Source: Siphonodentalium dalli (Eukaryota > Mollusca > Scaphopoda > Gadilida > Siphonodentaliidae). Taken from it: a stretch of 64,000 nucleotides of DNA. Made by a program: the position numbers and the translations under genes. This document shows positions 22,106-33,222 of the stretch, piece by piece. Location: positions 206,296,978-206,360,977 of the forward strand of contig CP136066.1 in NCBI GenBank assembly GCA_032622095.1. The letters are read 5' to 3'. The notes beneath the pieces are model-generated. The model did no database searches. It saw only the letters and a program-made list of their open reading frames with translations, and was not told the DNA's origin. The stretch's first letter is position 1. Every line of letters starts with the position of its first letter.

Positions 22106-22800
22106 TTTGTCCCCGAAAAATTTATTTTCGGGGGACTATAGAAACGGGGTCCGTCCGTCCGTCCGTTCGTCCGTCCGTCACACTTTTGAGTACCTTCATG
22201 GTGTAATCATCTCCTCCTACAGATTTCAACCCAGAGATTTGAAACTTCAGAATATTGTTGCCCATATATTGAAGATGTGCAACATGTATATAGATGACTG
22301 AACAAATATTTTTTGACAGAGTTATTAACCCTTTTCGATTTAGAATATTTCAACATTTTTTATAATTTTCAGTATGAGGGTACCTTCATGGTGTAATCAA
22401 CTCCTCCCACAGTTTTCATCCTAGAGATTTGAAACTTCAGAATATTGTTGCCCATATATTGAAGATGTGCAACATGTATATAGATGACGGAAAAATTATT
22501 TTTTGACAGAGTTATTAACCCTTTTCGACTTAGAATATTTCAACATTTTTTATAATTTTCTGTATGAGGGTACCTTCATGGTGTAATCAACTCCTTTTGA
22601 TTGTAGATATTTGTAACTTCAGAGTATTGTTATCCACATATTGGAGATGTGCAACATGTATATAGAGGACGGATTTTTTTTTTTTTTACGGAGTTATTAA
22701 CCCTTTTCGACTTAGAAAATTTCAACATTTAAAAATATTTCTTTAACAAAGCGGTATCGACTTGCCACTTTTTCGGGGGACACTGTGGTCAGCTGACCTT
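22106..22800. repeat. CCGT-led 190-bp tandem repeat block
   Basis: Starts with a hairpin CCCCGAAAAATTTATTTTCGGGG (22112-22134), then a (TCCG)n tract (22151-22178). Three units of about 190 bp then begin TACCTTCATGGTGTAATCA at 22191, 22381 and 22571, each containing TTGAAGATGTGCAACATGTA-like text and ending TTATTAACCCTTTTCGA. It closes with CTTTTTCGGGGGACACTGTG, echoing the opening CGGGGGACTATAG. The third unit is the most diverged. Confidence 0.88.
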
Positions 22801-23265
22801 TTATTCTTCTAAATTTGTACCTATTGTAATTATTTATCTGAATGTCCATAGAGGGAAAAATAAATACTGTTTAAACTAATTGTTGAGCTGTACACAGTAC
22901 ACCATAGAAATCTATGCATTCTGTTTGACTTCCACCTTAACAATTGTACACTGGGGGCCTTCAAAGCTTCAAGATTTGATTCAGTTTGTGAATCAGGCTG
23001 CATATTCGATTCAATTAAATGGTTAAAGATTTCTTGGAGATTCACACGGGATATTCTACATGCCTGTGTTATTTCTGGGTGGTATGCCATTAATACCATT
23101 CCCTATATTAATTGCTGACTTTACCAGTATCTGGGGTTTAGAGCACATTTAATATTTTATTTTATAGTACCTCATCTGTGTGGTAGCCATCACCGTTCCC
23201 TGTATTATGTACTTCTGAACTTTTGTTGGGGCACGTCCCACTGATTTTAATCCCTGGTTAGCAAT
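22801..23265. other. unassigned sequence
   Basis: No gene recognised. The 89-codon minus-strand frame at 22830-23099 has no identifiable motif. Confidence 0.4.
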
Positions 23266-23273
23266 TTCATATG

Positions 23274-23682
23274 CAAGCCTGCAAATAGTATGTCTGTCAT
23301 TTGCAGAATGAGGTCCTTACAGGGTGAATTTAGTGACGCTATCCTGTACAGGGGCTAGCATCACCAAATTCACCCTCTGTGGACCTCATTCTGCAAATGA
23401 CATTGTTTTTAGTTTACTTTTCCCCTTCTGGGAAGATTCTATATCACCTAATTTGCAGAAGATAAATTGCATGAACAAGATGACTAATGGGTGAACATCA
23501 CCAACTTCAACTGGTGAACTTCAATCTTATCCTAGGTCTCCCATAGCAGTTGAGGCCTAAGCAGAATGAGGTCTCCAGAGGGTGTATTTGGTGATGCTAG
23601 CCTGCTATGCGGGATAGCATCACTAAATTTACCCTCTGGGGACCTCATTCTGCAAATGACAGACACACTATTTTCAGGTTTG
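23274..23682. mobile_element. hAT-like element C, full copy
   Basis: Ends CAAGCCTGCAAATAGTATGT and CACACTATTTTCAGGTTTG. Flanks TTCATATG (23266-23273) and TTCATGTG (23683-23690) match at 7 of 8 positions. Both GAGGTC/GGGTGAAT hairpins and the central TTCTGGGAAGATTCTATATC are intact. Confidence 0.88.
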
Positions 23683-23874
23683 TTCATGTGGAGCATTTAA
23701 TGGTACCTCACACTAACACGATTGTTTCTCCTATCAACATAAATTTTAACATTACAAAATACTTCATGTTTATCTGGTTACCATATCTTGTTGGGCACCA
23801 TGGGTTTTAACAGCCATCCACAGGACATCTGCTATACTGCTTTTATAACTACATGTATATAATTTCCAGTTTAA

Positions 23875-24212
23875 CCCTTGCATGGCTGGAGCTTCCTGAA
23901 ATTTTGTGAAAACCATAGGGAGCCTGGTATATTTAAGAGAATACAAATTTTACCTTGACCTTATAAGCCAGTGCTTTCTCTTATACAGTAATGCCCTAAG
24001 TAATTGACTCATTAACCACAGCTGAATTATGGGTAACTTTTCAGGGAGAGCTTTCCGATGAATGGCAACAAGCCATATTTCCGACTAAATCTTGAAAAGT
24101 TACCCATAATTCAGCTGTGGTTAAGGAGTCGATTACTTAGGGCATTGCTGTATATGCAAGGCTCTCTATAGGAGAATGCACTGGCACATGCGTGGCTCCC
24201 ATCATGAAAGGG
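23875..24212. mobile_element. TTAA element E interrupted by A
   Basis: Preceded by TTAA (23871-23874). Left end CCCTTGCATGGCTGGAGCTT, right end GGCTCCCATCATGAAAGGG followed by TCAA (decayed TTAA). The second cassette is split at TCTCTTATA by the A copy at 23986-24150. Confidence 0.82.
23986..24150. mobile_element. palindrome A inside E, left arm shortened
   Basis: 165 bp with TA on both sides. The left arm jumps from AACTTTTCAGG directly to GAGAGCTTTCCG, losing about 50 bp of hairpin tip. The right arm is complete. Confidence 0.88.
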
Positions 24213-24408
24213 TCAATTCCTGATTCATATTACCTGATTCATATCTCGCCCACAAGATCAATAGGAGTACACCTTAGTGTGTTTTTTGTGTGTATTCTGG
24301 CATGGTCAGGTGCCATGTATCACACCCATGACATACCAACCATATGCCTGTAATCCCCATATGCTTAAAACTCTACACACAGGCCAGATTTCATAACATC
24401 TCACAACC

Positions 24409-25274
24409 CAGCCTTGAAATAGTTTGTCTGTCATTTGCAGAATGAGGTCCCCAGAGGGTGAATTTAGTGACACTATCCCACATAGCAGGCTACCATCACT
24501 AAATTCACCCTCTGGGGATCTCATTCTGCTTAGGCCTCATCTTCTGGGAAGTATCTATAATCTCAAATTAACATTGTTTTAGTTACTTTTTCCCTTATGT
24601 TCAGTTTCTATATCCCCTAATTCGCAGAAGATAAAATGCATAATCGAGGTGACATATGGGTGAATATCACCAACTTCAACTGAGGAACTTCATTCTGTTC
24701 CTAGGTCTCTGATAGCAGTTGAGGCCTCAGCAGAATGAGGTTCCCAGAGAATTTGGTGATGCTAGCCCACTGTGGAGGATAGTGTCACTAAGTTCACCCT
24801 CTAACTCTCAGTGCTTGTGTCGCACATTTTGAATGCATTTGAAGCAATGTGCTTTAAGTGCAGTTGAAACAATGTGCATACCAGTCTGACACTGTTGAGA
24901 TGAACACACATACTTTATTTTACAAAGTTCATGCACTCAATATTCAGACTTGAACATATAATAAGATGTACTGTATACAGTGTATATACATCTGTATTGA
25001 GCTATGTGTCATTTTTGAATTCAATAAAAAATATTTTAAAAAAAACAGTTAAACCAAAAATGAGCTGGGCTGTCTGCTGTTGCAAACACACATGAGGCAT
25101 ACATTTGTACTTCCAAGATTAGCATTTGTATACCTAAATATTAAAAAATTTAGGTAACTCTAGGATTGATGGCTTGAAACATAATTTAAATTAAATATTC
25201 AATCCATGTAAAAAAAATAATCACCCTCTGGGGACCTCATTCTGCAGATGACAGACACACTATTTCAAGGCTTG
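24409..25274. mobile_element. hAT-like element C with a 415-bp interruption
   Basis: Left end CAGCCTTGAAATAGTTTGTC, right end CACACTATTTCAAGGCTTG. The second hairpin's loop side breaks at TTCACCCTCTAACTCTC (24800) and the matching text ATCACCCTCTGGGGACCTC resumes at 25215. The intervening sequence is AT-rich and unassigned. Flanks CTCACAAC and CTCATAAC are similar (7 of 8, with one base offset). Confidence 0.78.
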
Positions 25275-26130
25275 ACTCATAACCATGTGATAAGGTTCCA
25301 AGAAGAATTATGTCAATTTGCTGTAATTAAGGAGATGTAACTTGGCCTGAGCTGTGTAATTATAGAGGTTTGATGGTGGAGGAGTGGTATGCATACAATT
25401 CATGGTACTTGAACTGTTTGGTTCACCTGACTAATTGGGGCTTATTGTGGGGGTGATTGGGACTCGCTTATCCTAATCATCATATTTGTGATAACTGTTG
25501 CATCAATAAGCTGGATAAATAATTGATTGCTTGCAACGGCTCGATTCCGTTTATAACGTGAGTACCTCAATCAAATTTATCTTGCGTTTTATTTGTTTAC
25601 AATTTGATTACGATTGAAGACATTTTGATTTTTACTCTCTTAGGCAACAGAGAGCACATTCAACATTCGTTCAACATTCGTGTGAATTTGGCTCAACATT
25701 CAATATTCAACACTCGTTACCATCACCCATTTGATATTTGTTTACGCAACAATACACTCTAACAACAAAAGTCAATTAGCAAATGATGATGTTTTACTTT
25801 AACTTAAAGCACTTTATTATTTTTCCACAGAGTTGTTCCCCTTTCTTGACTCTGACATTTTTATTTTATAAAAGTTTTACTTCTTAAAAAAGCCAACCTC
25901 CAAAGAAAACCATGTGTGGGTTGGCGACCTTTTATTCATGTGGAAGCCGGGAGCATAAGATACACATTATTTTGTTTGTAGGGAATCTCCTGTTGTTGAA
26001 TTTAGTATGGGAAGTACTTGACAGTATGTATTAAATTCAACAAATGACCATAATTTTATTTTATTATCTTCTCATCGACTTTTAACCAGGCCACTGAAAA
26101 GTGCCGGTGGTGAAATGTAATAGATTTCAA
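25275..26130. other. unassigned sequence
   Basis: No gene or repeat family recognised. CAACATTC/CAACATTCGT motifs cluster at 25660-25710. Confidence 0.4.
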
Positions 26131-26240
26131 AAATCAATATCTGTATGGGTGGGTTCTTCGACTCAAATAAAATATTTTTAACCCCGAAGCCAACAAAATA
26201 GTAACTTGCGAGCGTTAATTCAGATTATGCATCTTTAAAG
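26130..26240 (+). mobile_element. TIR element L, right arm
   Basis: GGGTGGGTTCTTCGACTCAA, ACCCCGAAGCCAACAAAATA and GCATCTTTAAAGG match the right arm of L (20140-20228). The left part is absent. Confidence 0.75.
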
Positions 26241-26357
26241 GGTAAAAACATTCAGGAATTGGGCCAAAGAAAAAAGGGTTTTGATTCTCAGACATAGCCT
26301 CATCGAAAAAAATGGCCCTAATTGGACCATTTTATTTCGATTTTGGATTTCACCGTA

Positions 26358-26440
26358 GTTGTATTATAATCAATAAATTTGAAAAATGATCAAGGAAATA
26401 TGGGTTGATACAAAAATCGGACTTGGCACTGAAAGGGTAA
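26358..26440. mobile_element. TTAA element D, right half of short form
   Basis: ATCAAGGAAATATGGGTTGA, then ACAAAAATCGGACTTGGCAC and TGAAAGGGTAAA: the same right half as D at 9909, with the terminal TTAA decayed to GTAA. The left half is missing. Confidence 0.8.
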
Positions 26441-26655
26441 AAACAGGCAAAACTCTCACATGGTTTCCTCTAGTGGAGCAGAGTATCCCATTTAAGTTCC
26501 CCGGGCCCCCAGCCCCCAGCCCCCCAGCCCATATTTTCTCTCAGACACAATCCCCTAGAAAGGCCACGTTATAACACCTACATCAAATAACACCCACACA
26601 GTCTACATTTATCCCACTAAATAAAACCAATGGGGTGATAAACGAAGATAATCAT

Positions 26656-27085
26656 GACTGAATGTATTGTGTCTGACATTTTTTGCAGAATGAGGTTCCC
26701 AGAAGATGAATTTAGTGATGCTATCTCGCACAGCGGGTTAGCATAAAAAAAAATTCACCCTCTGGGAACCTCATTCTGCTTAGGCCTCAACTTCTATGGG
26801 AGACTTAGGATCAGATTGATGTTCCACAGTTGATGTTCACCCATTAGTCACCTCGATTATGCATTTTATCTTCTGCAAATTAGGGGATATAGAAACTGAG
26901 AGAAGGTAAAAAATAAATAAAACAATGTTAATTTGAGACTTTAGATACTTACCAGAAGATGAGGTCTAATCTGAGTGAGGTCCCCAGAGGGTGAATTTGG
27001 TGATGCTCGCCCACTGTTAGTGGTAGCATTACTAAATTCACCCTCTGGGGACCTCATTCTGGACAGACACACTATATTCAGACTT
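26656..27085. mobile_element. hAT-like element C, full but diverged
   Basis: ACTGAATGTATTGTGTCTGA at the left is mirrored by CAGACACACTATATTCAGACTT at the right. Both hairpins are present; the first loop side has an A run (CATAAAAAAAAATTC). No clear duplication. Confidence 0.8.
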
Positions 27086-27420
27086 TAAGATAATTCTAAT
27101 TCAATGCCAGCTAATGTCAGCCAATAGTAACTTAGTAAGCCATTTTACTAGACTCCCTGAAAAGTAATTTTATTCAAGGACACACGCATCGACAGTGCAT
27201 GTATTTGATTATGTGTGGTCACGTCGTGATCACTTTACCAATCACGATTTACATGTAATGATAATGTACTGATGATGAAGCTGTCATTTGGCTTAAATTG
27301 GGGCTCCTTTTAATCACTAGATATTCAGTTCGTTGCATGGCAGACTGCAATTTTCCTCCACGCCTCATTGACTGGTCCCATTTCCTAACACCTAGTGGAA
27401 ACCTGCGACACTCATTATAT
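27086..27420. other. unassigned sequence
   Basis: No gene recognised. Confidence 0.35.
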
Positions 27421-27435
27421 CCCCATCCCAAAAGA

Positions 27436-28145
27436 TGGGGGGGGGGGGTATACTGGATTACATTGCGTCCATCCATCTGTCCGTCCGTCTGTCTGTCCGC
27501 CCGCCCGCTCATATATCTCAACCATGGGTGATTGGATCTCAGTGAAATTTGGTATGCATGTTTGGCATCAGGAGGGCTTTCAAAAGAGAGTTGAGTTGTT
27601 CACATTTTCTGTTCAAGAGTTACTAGTATTCCTCATTTTATCTGAAATTGTTGGATTTCTGTCTGTCCGCTCATATATCTCAACCATGGGTTATTGGATC
27701 TCGATGAAATTTGGTATGCAGCTTTGGCATTATGAGAGCTTTCAAAAGAGAGTTCATTGACGTTGTTCACATTTAACATTCAAGAGTTATCCCTCTTTGT
27801 TTATCTGAAAATGTTGGACTTCTGTCCTTCGCTCATATATCTCAACCATGGTTAATCGGATCTCAATGAAATTTGGTGTTCAGGTCTGGCATCAGAAGGG
27901 CTTTCAAAAGAGAGTTCGTTGACATTGTTTACATTTTCCATTCAAGAGTTATCCCTCTTTGTTTATCTAAAAATGTTGGATTTCTGTCTGTCCGCTCATA
28001 TATCTTAACCATTGGTTTTCGGATCTCGATGAAATTTGTTGTTCAGGTTTGGCATCAGGAGTGCTTTCAAAAGAGGATTCATTCACATTATCCATTCAAG
28101 AGTTATTACTCTTTCTTTCTCTGAAAATGTCAGATTTCTGTCTGT
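27436..28145 (+). repeat. 162-bp tandem repeat, four units
   Basis: Opens with a G run (27437-27447) and a CCGTCCGT tract. Units then begin GCTCATATATCTCAACCATG at 27507, 27669, 27831 and 27994, giving periods of 162-163 bp. Each unit contains TCTCGATGAAATTTGGT, GGCTTTCAAAAGAGAGTT and TTCAAGAGTTA. It closes near GTCAGATTTCTGTCTGTC. The open frames here follow repeat units and are not convincing genes. Confidence 0.92.
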
Positions 28146-28321
28146 CATTCGTTAGAATTGTCAAGTAATTTGTTCGTTGATCAGCCCATATCTCAATTTT
28201 CATCATGGGGGTATCCCAGCACCCATGGTGCAACCTCTTGTTCTTGTTCTTGTATGTAGGTATTTTCCGAGAAAAAAATAATCCTATATACTTTTGAAGA
28301 AAATAGCTCGGACATGCTTTT

Positions 28322-28411
28322 ATAAATTCTGACCTCACATCTATCACTGCATGAGAAGTGAAAATGAGTCTCATTATTAAATTCATCCTGTGAATAATTT
28401 GGCACCATATG
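28322..28411 (+). repeat. first copy of a tandem duplication split by C and E
   Basis: AAATTCTGACCTCACATCTA then TGCATGAGAAGTGAAAATGA and GTGAATAATTTGGCACCA. It resumes after the C element as CACATGCAGGCCATGGTT (28667-28684). The second, uninterrupted copy is at 28951-29080. Confidence 0.85.
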
Positions 28412-28663
28412 CAAGCCTTGAAATAGTGAGCCTGTCATTTGCAGAATGAGGTCCCCAGAGGGTGAATTTAGTGATGCTATCCCGCACAGCGGGCTAGCAT
28501 CACCAAATTCACCCTCTGGGGACCTCATTCTGCTTAGGCCTTAGAGGGTGAATTCCCAGAGGGTGAATTTGGTGATGCTAGCCCGCTGTGCAGGATAGCA
28601 TCACTAAATTCACCCTCTGGGAACCTCATTCTGCAAATGACAGGCTCACTATTTCAAGGCTTG
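28412..28663. mobile_element. hAT-like element C, internally deleted
   Basis: The element is 252 bp with perfect-looking inverted ends CAAGCCTTGAAATAGTGAGC and GCTCACTATTTCAAGGCTTG. Two GAGGTC/GGGTGAATT hairpins are fused after CTTAGGCC, so the usual central about 170 bp is missing. The uninterrupted paralogue at 29050-29080 (CACCACATGCAGGCCATG) is an empty version of the insertion site. Confidence 0.88.
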
Positions 28664-28688
28664 AGTCCACATGCAGGCCATGGTTTAA

Positions 28689-28947
28689 CCCTTCCAAGAA
28701 TGGAGCTTCGTGAAATTTTTCCAAAACCTGGTGCCAAATTGGTACTGCCAATGCATATGCGAGTCTCCCATAGGGAGCCTTGCATATGTAAGAGAATATA
28801 TTGGCCTAACAATATCTACCTTCATCTTGTAAGCCAGTGCATTCTCTTATATATTTGAGGCTCCCTATGGGAGAATCACATATATGAGAGAATGCACTGG
28901 CACAGGATATTTATTGCTCCACCAGTGCAGCTCCCGACATGAAAGGA
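28689..28947. mobile_element. TTAA element E
   Basis: TTAA on both sides (28685-28688, 28948-28951). Ends CCCTTCCAAGAATGGAGCTT and GCTCCCGACATGAAAGGA. Cassettes are shortened in the first half. It sits exactly at the junction of the tandem duplication at 28322/28951. Confidence 0.82.
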
Positions 28948-28950
28948 TTA

Positions 28951-29080
28951 AAAATTCTGACCTTACTTCTATGACTGCATGAGAAGTGAAAATGAGTCTG
29001 ATTTTGTAAAATGTGTGATTGCCACCTCATTAATTCATCTTGTGAATAATTTAGCACCACATGCAGGCCATGATTTGGTT
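28951..29080 (+). repeat. second copy of the tandem duplication
   Basis: AAATTCTGACCTTACTTCTA, GCATGAGAAGTGAAAATGAG, GAATAATTTAGCACCACATG, CAGGCCATG: matches 28322-28411 plus 28667-28684. It contains an extra ATGTGTGATTGCCACC segment. Confidence 0.82.
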
Positions 29081-29457
29081 AGATCAATAGAGAGATAATT
29101 TATTTACAAATTGCTCATCATGTTAAAGGGGTACTCTACACTAAATCTGGCCTTTTATGGTACATTCAACAGAATTTTTGCAACAAATGAATGAATTTGA
29201 GCTGCAGATTAGTGAAAAATAGACTCATGTGCAATATCATGTGCAATATCATATCATATAAGTCAGGAAGCAAATTACTTTTGAAATTTTGATTAGCAAA
29301 TAACTTCACATTGTGACATGATTAGATAGCATTGTTCTCAAATCATATAAAATTCATAACAAATTGCATAGCTTTTATCCAAATTTGGGTAATCTTAGGG
29401 ATAACTACTCGTCAATGAGTATTTAGTAAAGAAAGGGTTAAACAAACCATTACTTGG
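29081..29457. other. unassigned sequence
   Basis: No gene recognised. Ends with ATGAGTATTTAGTAAAGAAA then GGGTTAAAC, a terminal fragment shared with 9820-9853, 40215-40250 and 40262-40293. Confidence 0.45.
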
Positions 29458-29459
29458 TA

Positions 29460-29669
29460 CAGTAATGCCCTAAGTAATCGACTCCTTAACCACAGCAGAA
29501 TTATGGGAAACTTTTCAGGATTTAGTCGGAAATATGGCTTGTTGCCATTCATCGGAAAGCTCTCGAGAGCTTTCCGATGAATGGCAACAAGCCATATTTC
29601 CAACTAAATCCTGAAAAGTTTCCCATAATTCTGCTGTGGTTAAGGAGTCGATTACTTAGGGCATTACTT
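29460..29669. mobile_element. palindrome A, right tip altered
   Basis: Full arms. Left flank is TTACTTGGTA, and the right end reads GGCATTACTTGGTA instead of GGCATTACTGTA. The right tip therefore carries the same TTGGTA as the left flank, which could mean target sequence or a repair copy. Confidence 0.85.
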
Positions 29670-29781
29670 GGTAAGTGGCATGAAGGTAATCACAAGTGAG
29701 ATGATACCAGGGCCAGAATTAATTCCATTTTCATTTTTGCAGATATTTCCATTGTATGGTATGCATTTGCAACAAATAGTG

Positions 29782-30106
29782 TTAAAGTGATGTGAAACAC
29801 TCCGGTAGGGTGATCAAATAGAAATGGAGAATAATCTTGCTCGAAGTAGTTATTATTACAAATATTATATCCAATTAACTACACACATCGTCATTCTTAT
29901 ATATTGCCGATAGATGCATCCCGAATCGAGAAGTAAATATTTACAATTGAGCGTAGTTCACACGATGTTTTCTATGGAGTGGTATGGTCGATTTGCTTGA
30001 GATTTTCGGCAATGTTACTAGAATGGTACAATTCCTCCAGTTGGCATAGCGCCTGTATACCAACATCAGTTTCATGCACACAAACAAGTCTATAATATGT
30101 CTTTAA
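29782..30106 (+). mobile_element. TTAA element R, copy 1
   Basis: Bounded by TTAA at both ends: TTAAAGTGATGTGAAACACT...AATATGTCTTTAA. It matches 39590-39966 along its length, with shared blocks AAATGGAGAATAATCTTGCT, CCCGAATCGAGA and GGTATGGTCGATTT. It is about 50 bp shorter (internal deletion around the TATTGCCGATAG region). The inverted ends match over only a few bases. Target site confirmed at the second copy. Confidence 0.82.
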
Positions 30107-30194
30107 TGTCCTATTTATTTTAATCATAACTAGTCCCAGTAATTCATGAATATGGAGTAAAATTATTAAGTTTAGTGCTCTGATGAAACACATT

Positions 30195-30549
30195 CAAGTC
30201 TGGATTTAGTGTGTCTGACATTTACAGAATGAGGTCCCCAGAGGGTGAATTTAGTGACGCTATCCCACATTGTGGGCTAGCATCACCAAATTCACCCTCC
30301 CCATTTGAAGTTGGTGATATTCGTTCACCTTTTAGTCGCCTCGATATAGAAACTAAACAGAAGGGGAAAAGTAACTAAACTCATTGTTAATTTGAGACTA
30401 CAGATTCTTCACAGAAGATGAGGCCTATGCAGAATGAGGTCACCAGAGCGTGAATTTGGTGATGCTAGCCCACTGACAAGGATAGCGTCACTAAATACAC
30501 CCTCTGGGGACCTCATTCTGTAAATGTCAGACACACTAAATTCAGGCTT
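30195..30549. mobile_element. hAT-like element C, internally shortened
   Basis: Ends CAAGTCTGGATTTAGTGTGT and ACACACTAAATTCAGGCTT. The first hairpin's far side is truncated after TTCACCCTCC. Flanks AACACATT and TACCCATT match at 6 of 8. It belongs to the subfamily with TTTAGTGTG in place of AATAGTGTG (also 45371 and 57172). Confidence 0.8.
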
Positions 30550-30876
30550 TACCCATTCAATAAGTCTGTTTAAACTTCCAAGTCAATGACTCCTATTTTA
30601 ACGATTTTCTCTCTCAAAGATCATCAAAGTTCAAAAGAGAATCTTCATATTCTTTGACTCTTTGTCAAGCGATATAAGAAGTTATTTGTGAAATGCCATT
30701 ATCGTTGACTCCACGGTCTTCTTATATTCCTCCGTCAAGATGAATGACGACAATTTCCATAATTTGCACAAATTTAATTTTCACTTCATCATCTCTTCAA
30801 TACGACGCGTAAATTCAATAATCATTGAAATTGTAGCAGAATGAAATTTGTCAATTGAGAAATTCAACACTTTGTA
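30550..30876. other. unassigned sequence
   Basis: No gene or repeat recognised. Confidence 0.35.
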
Positions 30877-30878
30877 TA

Positions 30879-31067
30879 CAGTAATGCTCTAATTAATCGA
30901 CTCCTTAACCACAGCAGAATTATGGGTAACTTTTTAGGATTTAGTCGGAAATATGGCTTGTTGCCATTCATCAGAAAGCTCTCAACAAGCCATATTTCCG
31001 ACTAAATCCTGAAAAGTTGCCCATAATTCTGCTGTGGTTATGAAGTCGATTAATTAGGGCATTACTG
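30879..31067. mobile_element. palindrome A, shortened tip
   Basis: 189 bp, TA on both sides. The right arm lacks the tip half (GCTCTCAACAAGCCATATTT). Otherwise complete. Confidence 0.88.
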
Positions 31068-31255
31068 TAGATTTGCAATTCACACCCAAAATTGGATTTA
31101 ATTTTAATTCTTTAAATGCGCATTGCTCATTTGAAAATTTGTATTATATATAGAAAATATTATAAGACATGAACATTATTGGGCAGAGTGAATATCATAA
31201 CAAAAGTGAAAATTTTAAACTCATATCAGTTGATATTTTCTGAATTACTTATAAA

Positions 31256-32051
31256 TTAAAGGTACATGTACTCAATCCGATCAGATGGTCCCCATATAAT
31301 CAAGATACAACAACAACAACAACAACAAAAATTTTTCAAAATACACTTTAGTTATCAGAATCGATTAACCCTTTACCCAACAGAACGGCCCTGTGCCAAT
31401 GCATTCTCTTATATATGCGAGTCGACCATAGGTCGCCTCGAATATATAAGAGAATGCATTGGCTTAACACATTAAAAATTATAAAATTGTTAAAGAATGT
31501 AAGTAAAAATGGTAAAAAGTGTTAAAAAAAGATTTTTTTTAGGCCAATGCATTCTCTTATATATGCGAGGCGACCTATGTTTGACTCGCATATATAAGAG
31601 AATGCATTGGCACAGGGCTAACTGTAACTATCACAATGTGGTCAAGGAGCCGGTTTCAATGATATCCATATTTGTATGGTTATATTGAGACAGACCGAAG
31701 ATATTTTAGGCTGTTGAAGCTTTACTTGGCCGGTTTTGGCCGGTTTGTTGGGTAAAGGGTTAATTGCAACAAAATGATGCTAACCATAAAATGTGTTATT
31801 TATCAACATTTTGGCCATATTACCACTTGATTTTAGAGTTATCCTCTTCATCCGCAATTTTGTCCGAGACCGTCCATTTGACAATGTGTTTCTGGGCCAC
31901 AAATAATTGCACATCTTGAGAAAGAAGAAACTTCAAAAATCAATCTCTGAGCTTTGATGGGTGGGTTCCTCGACTCGAATCAAATATTTTTTAACGTAGA
32001 CGCCAAAGAAATAGTAATTTGGGAGCGTTAATTCAGGTAATGCATCTTTAA
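31256..32051. mobile_element. TIR element L interrupted by B
   Basis: Left end TTAAAGGTACATGTACTCAA then TCCGATCAGATGG. Right part has CCACTTGATTTTAGAGTTAT, GGGTTCCTCGACTCGAATCA, CGCCAAAGAAATAGTAATTT and end GCATCTTTAA. Element B (31369-31759) lies inside at a TTAA. A short (CAA)n tract at 31305-31327 lies in the left part. Left-arm similarity is short, so part of it is lost or replaced. Confidence 0.75.
31369..31759. mobile_element. TTAA element B inside L
   Basis: 391 bp, flanked by TTAA (31365-31368, 31760-31763). Ends CCCTTTACCCAACAGAACGG and GGTTTGTTGGGTAAAGGG. One cassette loop differs (GCGACCTATGTTTGACTCGC), breaking the GTCGAC palindrome. Confidence 0.92.
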
Positions 32052-32314
32052 GAATGACAGTTTTAATATATTTCCTGTTAGTCGCGGTGTCCAAACATTT
32101 TATTATAACTCAAGTTATGATTATCCAATTGCTTTCAAATTTGACGATTACACCAAAAAATTTAGGGTATAATTGCAACAATTATGCCAAAATCTAAATA
32201 TCACTGCAACAATTGAATTCAAATTAAGATGGAACCCATGTAAGTTCTGAAGTTCCCACCATTTTGTATATACTTTCTAGATCATCAACTATGCATGTAG
32301 CTGAAGTATATAAC

Positions 32315-32402
32315 AAGCAACAAGCCATATTTCTGACTAAATCCTGAAAAGTTACCCATAATTCTGCTGTGGTTTAGGAGTCGATTATTTAGAGCATTAC
32401 TG
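32315..32402. mobile_element. palindrome A, right arm only
   Basis: From CAACAAGCCATATTTCTGAC to GAGCATTACTG-TA. The left arm is absent. Confidence 0.85.
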
Positions 32403-32481
32403 TATATTTATTTCTACCTTGTTCTCAAGTTTGAAATAATACCATGAACAACTTTGGTTCAAAACTGCTATTTGACTTTAA

Positions 32482-33218
32482 CCCTTTCATTAAGGGAGCT
32501 GCGCTGGTGAAGCATTAAAGATCCTGTGCCAGGGCTTTCTCTTATACTGTGATTGGCTTTAATTTCGTCGGCCTCAAATTTCGTGGTTTCTTATAAAATG
32601 CCTATTTCGATGGGACGTGAATTCGTTGTTCAGGTGTCATTAATCAAATATATGTTAAATGTTCTGAATGTAAATATTGTTTAAGATCATGACTGATATA
32701 TTAATAAAATTAATTTCGTTTCATCTGGTCTTCCGCATTTTTTGTCAACCCATTTAACGACATGTCGAAAACAAACTTCATGCCCGGTATTCATTCCGAT
32801 CTCTGGTATTGTGATTTTCTCTGGTTTATTCTGAGTAAACTATTGGGTTTTGATTTCGTAGTTGGGTCGAACCACGAAATCAACAAATAATGAACCCCCA
32901 CGAATAAAAAGGATTTTACAGTATATGAGAGTCTCCTCACAGGGAGCCTCGCATATATATGATAATTCACTGGCTTACAAGGTAAATATTGTGGTTGGGT
33001 CGAACCACGAAATCAACGAATAATGAACCCCCACAAATAAAATGGATTTTACAGTATATGAGAGTCTCCCACAGGGAGCTACGCATATATAAGATAATGC
33101 ACTGGCTTACAAGGTAAATATTGTAAAGCCATTTTATTATCTGATATATGCAGAAATAGGAGAATGCATTGGCACAGGGTTTTCACAAAATTCCAGGAAG
33201 CTCCAGTCATGGAAGGGT
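32482..33218. mobile_element. TTAA element E enlarged by insertion and duplication
   Basis: Flanked by TTAA (32478-32481, 33219-33222). Ends CCCTTTCATTAAGGGAGCTG and GAAGCTCCAGTCATGGAAGG. The first cassette is split at TCTTATA by element F (32547-32921). A unit of about 133 bp containing the F right end, GAGAGTCTCC, GGGAGC and CTTACAAGGTAAATATTGT is then present twice (about 32866-32993 and 32994-33123), a tandem duplication that followed the F insertion. Confidence 0.82.
32547..32921. mobile_element. TA-flanked element F inside E
   Basis: 375 bp between TA dinucleotides. Left end CTGTGATTGGCTTTAATTTC; right end complement CTGTAAAATCCTTTTTATTC, with inner paired AATTTCGTGGTTT versus GATTTCGTGGTTCG. 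TA target and CTGTAAA-type ends suggest a mariner-like source (inference). The right 60 bp is duplicated at 32997-33055. Confidence 0.7.
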
Positions 33219-33222
33219 TTAA

